64,000 nt of DNA from Burkholderia sp. (GTDB lineage Bacteria > Pseudomonadota > Gammaproteobacteria > Burkholderiales > Burkholderiaceae): assembly GCA_031253835.1 (NCBI GenBank), contig JAIRVP010000056.1, forward strand, positions 62,001-126,000, given 5' to 3'. The notes under the pieces were generated by a model. It was not told the DNA's origin, made no database searches, and saw only the letters and a list, made by a program, of their open reading frames with translations. How positions within the stretch are numbered: the stretch's first letter is position 1; the number at the start of each line of letters is the position of its first letter. The position numbers and the translations under genes were made by a program. Of this stretch, positions 59,766-64,000 are shown piece by piece.

Positions 59766-61148
59766 CTACGCAGCCGGTGCACGCCCGTCCGCCGCGCCGT
59801 TCGCGGCCGCCGGATCGAGCGCGGCCGCCCCACCCGCGGCGGGAAAACCGTCCGGCAACCCGACCACACGCACTTCGCGCTGCGGGAACGGAATCGAGAT
59901 CCCGTGCTCGCTGAACAGCCGCCAGATGTTGCGGTTCACGGTCGAACGCACGCCCGACGTGCCTTTCGCGGAATCCTCGATCCAGAAGCCGAGCTCCAGG
60001 TCGATCCCGTCCGCGCCGAAACTCACCAGGTACGGCGTCGGCGCGGGCTCCGCCAGCACGCGCGGTACGCCCTTCGCCGCGTCGGCGAGCAGCGCGAGCG
60101 CGTGCTCGACGTCGCTCGTGTACGCGACCTGCACCGCGACCTTCGCATAGCCGCGCGTCAGGTACGACGACTGGTTCTGCACGACGTCGGTGATCAGCTT
60201 CTCGTTCGGGATCAGCGTCTCGTTGCCGTCGAGCCCGCGCACGACCGTGTAGCGCGTGCGGATCTGCGTGACGACGCCCTGCAGCCCGCCGACGCTGATC
60301 GCGTCGCCGAGCCGCAGCGAGCGGTCGAGCAGGATGATGAAGCCCGACACGTAGTTGCTCGCGATCTTCTGCAGCCCGAAACCGAGACCGACGCCCACCG
60401 CGCCGCCGAACACGCCGAGCACCGTCACGTCGATGCCGACCAGCGACAGCCCGATCAGGATCGCCGCGAACACGAGCAGCGCGCGGCCGACCCGCGACAG
60501 CACGACCTTCAGGTTCGCGTCCAGCGTGCTCGCGCGCGTGAGGCGATCCTCGAGCACCGAGCCGAGCCACATCGCGACCATCAGCGTCACGCACACCCAC
60601 AACGCGCCCGAGATCACCGACAGCAGCGTGAGGTGCGCATTGGCGACGCGGAACTGCACGCTGTCGAGCCAGCCGAGCACGTCGCGCTGGATGCCGAGCA
60701 CGGTCAGCACCATCGCGGCCCACACGACGGTCGACACGACTTTCTCGACGATCGACAGCCACGCATGCGTGTGGCCGTCGCGCGCAAACACGCGCCGCGC
60801 GAAGAAGAACAGCACGTAGATCAACCCGATGCCGAACAGCGGCACGAGCGCGAGCGACAGCAGCGACGTCGACATGAACGGGTCGAACGCGAGTTGCGCG
60901 GCGCCGACGAACACGCTGCCGAACAACGGGAACAACGCGCGCTTCAGGCTGTGCGCGCCCGCGCCGGGCGCGCGCCCGGCCGCCCGGCGGCGTGCATCGA
61001 TGCGGCCGTGCACGAAGCGCGCGACCACCCATGCGAAACACAGCGCGCCGACGAGGATCGCGGCCTGCCAGATCATCACCGGCTGGTGGAAGTCACGAAT
61101 GACCGACGCCAGCCGGTGCGACAGCAGGCGGCTCTGCAGATTGTCCAT
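59766..61148 (-). CDS. MscS-family mechanosensitive channel, large form
   Basis: This 460-residue channel-like protein has several N-terminal helices, then the MscS pore/beta region (GLQKIASNYVSGFIILLDRSLRLGD and GVVTQIRTRYTVVR). The C-terminal cytosolic vestibule includes DGIDLELGFWIEDSAKGTSGV and FPQREVRVVGLP. A Pro/Ala-rich tail of about 25 residues ends it. It probably opens on membrane tension during osmotic downshock. It lies 18 bases downstream of the RNA methyltransferase gene. Confidence 0.9.
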   Translation of the reverse strand: MDNLQSRLLSHRLASVIRDFHQPVMIWQAAILVGALCFAWVVARFVHGRIDARRRAAGRAPGAGAHSLKRALFPLFGSVFVGAAQLAFDPFMSTSLLSLALVPLFGIGLIYVLFFFARRVFARDGHTHAWLSIVEKVVSTVVWAAMVLTVLGIQRDVLGWLDSVQFRVANAHLTLLSVISGALWVCVTLMVAMWLGSVLEDRLTRASTLDANLKVVLSRVGRALLVFAAILIGLSLVGIDVTVLGVFGGAVGVGLGFGLQKIASNYVSGFIILLDRSLRLGDAISVGGLQGVVTQIRTRYTVVRGLDGNETLIPNEKLITDVVQNQSSYLTRGYAKVAVQVAYTSDVEHALALLADAAKGVPRVLAEPAPTPYLVSFGADGIDLELGFWIEDSAKGTSGVRSTVNRNIWRLFSEHGISIPFPQREVRVVGLPDGFPAAGGAAALDPAAANGAADGRAPAA

Positions 61149-61166
61149 CGTCCGTCCGGGCCGTCG

Positions 61167-62432
61167 TTACTGCGCGGCGCGCCGTTCGAGCACCGCGGCG
61201 AAGAAGCCGTCGGTCGCGTGACGATGCGGCCACAGCGACAGGTAGTCGCCCATCTCGAGCTCGATGCGCTGGTCGGCCAGGACCTTCTGCGCCGGCACCA
61301 GCACGAACTCGGGATGATCGGCCAGGAACTGTTCGACGATGCGTTCGTTCTCGGCGTCGAGCACGCTGCAGGTCGCGTAGACGAGCCGGCCGCCCTTCTT
61401 CACGAGACGCGCGGCGCTCGCGAGGATCGACGCCTGCTTCGGCGTCAGCTCGTCGATCGCCATACGCGTCTGGCGCCACTTCAGGTCGGGGTTGCGGCGC
61501 AGCGTGCCGAGGCCGCTGCACGGCGCGTCGACCAGCACGCGGTCGATCTTGCCGGCGAGCCGCTTGATCTTCGCATCGTGTTCGCTGTCGATCAGCACCG
61601 GATTCACGTTCGACAGCCCGCTGCGCGCGAGGCGCGGCTTCAGCTTCGCGAGGCGCTTCTCCGACACGTCGAACGCATAGAGGCGCCCGGTCGAGCGCAT
61701 CATCGCGCCCAGCGCGAGCGTCTTGCCGCCCGCGCCCGCACAGAAGTCGACGATCATCTCGCCGCGGCGCGGCGCAACGAGCGAGCACAGCAGCTGGCTG
61801 CCCTCGTCCTGCACCTCGATCTGGCCTTCCTCGAACAGCTTCAGGCGCGTCAGCGCCGGCTTGCCGACGACACGCACGCCGAACGGCGCGAACGGCATCG
61901 CGCCCGCATCGATGCCGTTCGCACGCAGCGCGTCGATCACCTGGTCGCGGGTCGCCTTCTGCGCGTTGGCGCGCAGGTCGAGCGGCGCCGGGTAGTTCAG
62001 CGCCGCGGCGAGCTGTGCGAGCTCATCGGCGTCGAAACGGGCCGACAGCGCCTGGTGGATCCAGTCGGGCAGGTTCGTGCGCACGCGCACGGGCAGGCTG
62101 GCCGGATCGATCTTCGACACGTGTTCGAGCCACGCGGACTCGGCGTCGGACAGGAACGGCCTCAGCGCGTTGCGGCCGGCCGTCTGCATCAGGCCGAGCA
62201 GCGTGAGGCGCCGTGCCGGCGTGCCCGTCCCGCTTTCGGCAAGGTGCGAAAACTCCATTTTCCGGCGCAGCACCGCGAACACGGCTTCGGCGATCACGCC
62301 GCGCTCCGCATGCCCGAGCTTCGGGTGCGCGCGGAAGAACCGGCTCGTCGTCGCGTCGGCGGGGCCGGCGAATTTCAGCACCTCGGCCAGCAAAGTCTCG
62401 GTCTGGCCAATCAGGAATCCGTGCAGCTTCAT
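61167..62432 (-). CDS. rsmB: 16S rRNA (cytosine-5) methyltransferase, RsmB type
   Basis: This 421-residue SAM-dependent RNA m5C methyltransferase has VDFCAGAGGKTLALGAMM (SAM motif I), DAPCSGLGTLRRNPD (motif IV cysteine) and YATCSVLDAENE (motif VI nucleophile cysteine). The N-terminal NusB-like region is partial compared with E. coli RsmB, so another RNA target is possible. Its ATG overlaps the purN stop (ATGA). Confidence 0.88.
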   Translation of the reverse strand: MKLHGFLIGQTETLLAEVLKFAGPADATTSRFFRAHPKLGHAERGVIAEAVFAVLRRKMEFSHLAESGTGTPARRLTLLGLMQTAGRNALRPFLSDAESAWLEHVSKIDPASLPVRVRTNLPDWIHQALSARFDADELAQLAAALNYPAPLDLRANAQKATRDQVIDALRANGIDAGAMPFAPFGVRVVGKPALTRLKLFEEGQIEVQDEGSQLLCSLVAPRRGEMIVDFCAGAGGKTLALGAMMRSTGRLYAFDVSEKRLAKLKPRLARSGLSNVNPVLIDSEHDAKIKRLAGKIDRVLVDAPCSGLGTLRRNPDLKWRQTRMAIDELTPKQASILASAARLVKKGGRLVYATCSVLDAENERIVEQFLADHPEFVLVPAQKVLADQRIELEMGDYLSLWPHRHATDGFFAAVLERRAAQ

Positions 62433-63091
62433 ACGCCCTCACTCGTTTCGGTATGCGGTTGATCCGCGAAAATCCAGCGCGCCTCTTCCGGCGCGACCAC
62501 TGCACGGCCGTTCTCGAGGTGCAGGCGCCCCTCGACGAACCAGCGCACCGCGCGCGGATACAGCACATGCTCGACGGTCAGCACGCGCTGCGCGAGCGCG
62601 GCCGCGTCGTCGCCCGCGCGCACGGGCACCGCGCCCTGCGCGACGATCGCGCCGCTGTCGAGCTCGGGAATGACGAAATGCACGCTCGCGCCATGCAGCG
62701 CGACGCCCGCGTCGAGCGCCTGCTGATGCGTGTGGATGCCCTTGAAGCTCGGCAGCAGCGACGGATGGATGTTCAGCAGCCGGCCTTCGTATCGTCTGAC
62801 GAATGCGGGCGTGAGGATGCGCATGAAGCCGGCGAGCACGACGAGATCGGGGGCGAAACGGTCGATCTCGGCGGCGAGCGCCGCGTCGAAGCTGTCGCGG
62901 CCGTCGAACGACCGGTGGTCGACCACCGCCGTCGCCACCCCGTGCGACGCGGCAAAAGCCAGCCCGGCCGCATCGGGCCGGTTGGCGATCACGGCGGCAA
63001 TCTCGGCCGGCCAGCGTTCCTGCGCGCACGCGCGGACGATGGCCTCCATGTTGCTGCCGCGACCGGAAATCAGGATCACGAGTTTTTTCAT
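62429..63091 (-). CDS. purN: Phosphoribosylglycinamide formyltransferase
   Basis: PurN adds the formyl group from 10-formyl-THF to GAR in purine synthesis. The 220-residue protein has SGRGSNMEAIV at residues 9-19, VVLAGFMRILTPAFV, and the active-site HPSLLPSFKGIHTH with catalytic His and Asn/Asp in order. It is the first gene of the purN-rsmB-mscS group and divergent from ribF. Confidence 0.95.
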   Translation of the reverse strand: MKKLVILISGRGSNMEAIVRACAQERWPAEIAAVIANRPDAAGLAFAASHGVATAVVDHRSFDGRDSFDAALAAEIDRFAPDLVVLAGFMRILTPAFVRRYEGRLLNIHPSLLPSFKGIHTHQQALDAGVALHGASVHFVIPELDSGAIVAQGAVPVRAGDDAAALAQRVLTVEHVLYPRAVRWFVEGRLHLENGRAVVAPEEARWIFADQPHTETSEGV

Positions 63092-63155
63092 CCGCGAATT
63101 TTACCATTCGCCCCCGCGTTTCCCGCCTTCTCGGCCGCCGACCCGTCCGAACGTT

Positions 63156-63161
63156 TATAAT
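63156..63161 (+). promoter_or_regulatory. Probable -10 element of ribF
   Basis: A perfect TATAAT lies 52 bases before the GTG start of ribF in otherwise GC-rich DNA. No good -35 is visible at 16-18 bases. Confidence 0.5.
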
Positions 63162-63213
63162 CTTCTGCTTTGCGGCATCCCACCGCCCATTCCCCGACGC
63201 TGCATCCGCTATC

Positions 63214-64000
63214 GTGAAAGTCTTCCGCGGCCTGCCCAACGCCGAGAGCCGCGCCCCGTGCGCGCTGACGATCGGCAACTTCGACGGTGTCCATCGCGGC
63301 CACCAGGCCCTGCTCGCGCGCGTGCGCGCGGCAGCGGACGCGCGCGGCCTGCCCGTGTGCGTGATGACGTTCGAGCCGCACCCGCGCGAATTCTTCAACC
63401 CGGCCGGCGCGCCGCCGCGCATCGCGATGCTGCGCGACAAGCTCGAGGCGCTGCGCGATCACGGTGTCGACCGCGTCGTCGTCGAGCACTTCAACCATAC
63501 GTTCGCGAGCCAGTCGCCGCAGGCGTTCGTCGAGCGCACGCTGGTGAACGGGCTGCACACGCGCTGGATGATGGTCGGCGACGACTTCTGCTACGGCGCG
63601 AAGCGCGCGGGCACGTTCGACACGCTGAAGGCGGCCGGCGAGCAGCACGGTTTCGAAGTCGAGCAGATGGGCACGGTGGCCGGCAGCGACGGCACGCGCA
63701 TCTCCAGCTCGGGCGTGCGCGCCGCGCTCGCGGCCGGCGATCTCGATGCAGCCGCGCAGGCGCTCGGCCATGGCTATGCGATCAGCGGCCACGTCGCGCA
63801 CGGGCTGAAGCTCGGCCGCGACCTCGGCTTCCCGACGCTGAACCTGCCGATCGCGCACAAGCGGCCGGCGCTCATGGGCATCTTCGTCGTGCAGGTGCAC
63901 GGTCTCGGCCCCGAGCCGCTGCCGGGCGTCGCGAGCCTCGGCCTGCGCCCGACCGTCGACGATTCGGGCCGCGTGCTGCTCGAAGTCCACCTGCTCGACT
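63214..64000 (+). CDS. ribF: Riboflavin kinase/FAD synthetase, 3' end outside window
   Basis: This bifunctional enzyme makes FMN from riboflavin and FAD from FMN. The start is GTG (MKVFRGLPNAESRAPCALTIG). The N-terminal FAD synthetase (nucleotidyltransferase) has TIGNFDGVHRGHQ with the HxGH-like motif. The kinase domain begins around residue 185 with GHVAHGLKLGRDLGFPTLNL, which holds the conserved PTxN motif. The window cuts it at about residue 262, some 60 residues before the usual end. ribF often lies near ileS and lspA, which would be beyond the window. Confidence 0.94.
   Translation, partial: MKVFRGLPNAESRAPCALTIGNFDGVHRGHQALLARVRAAADARGLPVCVMTFEPHPREFFNPAGAPPRIAMLRDKLEALRDHGVDRVVVEHFNHTFASQSPQAFVERTLVNGLHTRWMMVGDDFCYGAKRAGTFDTLKAAGEQHGFEVEQMGTVAGSDGTRISSSGVRAALAAGDLDAAAQALGHGYAISGHVAHGLKLGRDLGFPTLNLPIAHKRPALMGIFVVQVHGLGPEPLPGVASLGLRPTVDDSGRVLLEVHLLD

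Noticed and set aside
59904..62462. Long plus-strand open frame across the MscS and RsmB genes
   Set aside because: Same effect of high GC at third positions; the opposite strand has recognisable proteins with all motifs, and this frame has none.
63088..63990. Minus-strand open frame opposite ribF
   Set aside because: The plus strand has a GTG-started RibF with a clear nucleotidyltransferase motif and PTxN region; the antisense frame is an artefact of GC content.

Overview
The window looks like a stretch of the main chromosome of a Burkholderia species, most likely of the B. cepacia complex. The DNA is very GC-rich and codon use is strongly G/C-ending. Gene neighbourhoods are typical of the genus: zapB-zapA-ssrS, pepA/lptFG, cysIHDN, livHMGF, nadB/nadAC and a DUF2486 gene. 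Nearly all of it is core housekeeping DNA. The exception is one inserted block of about 7.4 kb (about 27,650-35,030) beside a tRNA-Leu gene.

Region by region. 1-6,300: cobalamin cluster. An incomplete threonine-phosphate decarboxylase and a B12-binding protein read rightward. A leftward operon (permease, ATPase, cobT, cobS, cobC) lies behind a well-preserved cobalamin riboswitch. 6,475-9,856: zapB-like gene, zapA, 6S RNA, an EVE protein, a SIMPL protein and lgt. 9,945-18,763: LysR/ilvD, cytochrome c, DUF2486, holC, pepA, lptF, lptG and a CbiX-type chelatase. 18,845-26,194: sulfate assimilation (cobA, cysN, cysD, cysH, DUF934, cysI) with divergent cysB. CobA and the chelatase can supply siroheme for CysI. 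26,257-27,414: an orphan amino-acid-type binding protein.

The island (27,647-35,028) starts just after tRNA-Leu(CAA). It carries a P4-type tyrosine integrase, a roughly 360-base non-coding stretch with a strong hairpin, and an AT-richer pair encoding a ComEC-like metallo-beta-lactamase-fold protein and a four-helix membrane protein. A DUF5677-like protein follows, and then an orphan type VI secretion cassette (PAAR, VRR-NUC nuclease effector, DUF3396 immunity protein). The ends fall in two look-alike terminators sharing a 14-base identity, so the attachment site appears to be the terminator rather than the tRNA itself.

35,113-46,168: mixed metabolic and regulatory genes (small lipoprotein, hydrolase, two LysR regulators, SDR, DinB, CopC, RsuA, epimerase, AscD-like reductase, argD-like aminotransferase, GNAT, DUF2278). 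46,455-50,996: livFGMH plus a decayed livK in the binding-protein slot. 51,267-64,000: ispH, fkpB, radC, rpmB, rpmG, nadB, nadC, nadA, desaturase, MscS channel, rsmB, purN and an incomplete ribF.

The best candidates for something undescribed are the MBL/four-TM pair with its DUF5677 neighbour, the non-coding hairpin region behind the integrase, and the decayed livK. All function calls rest on reading the sequence and on knowledge of the families; no database search was run.
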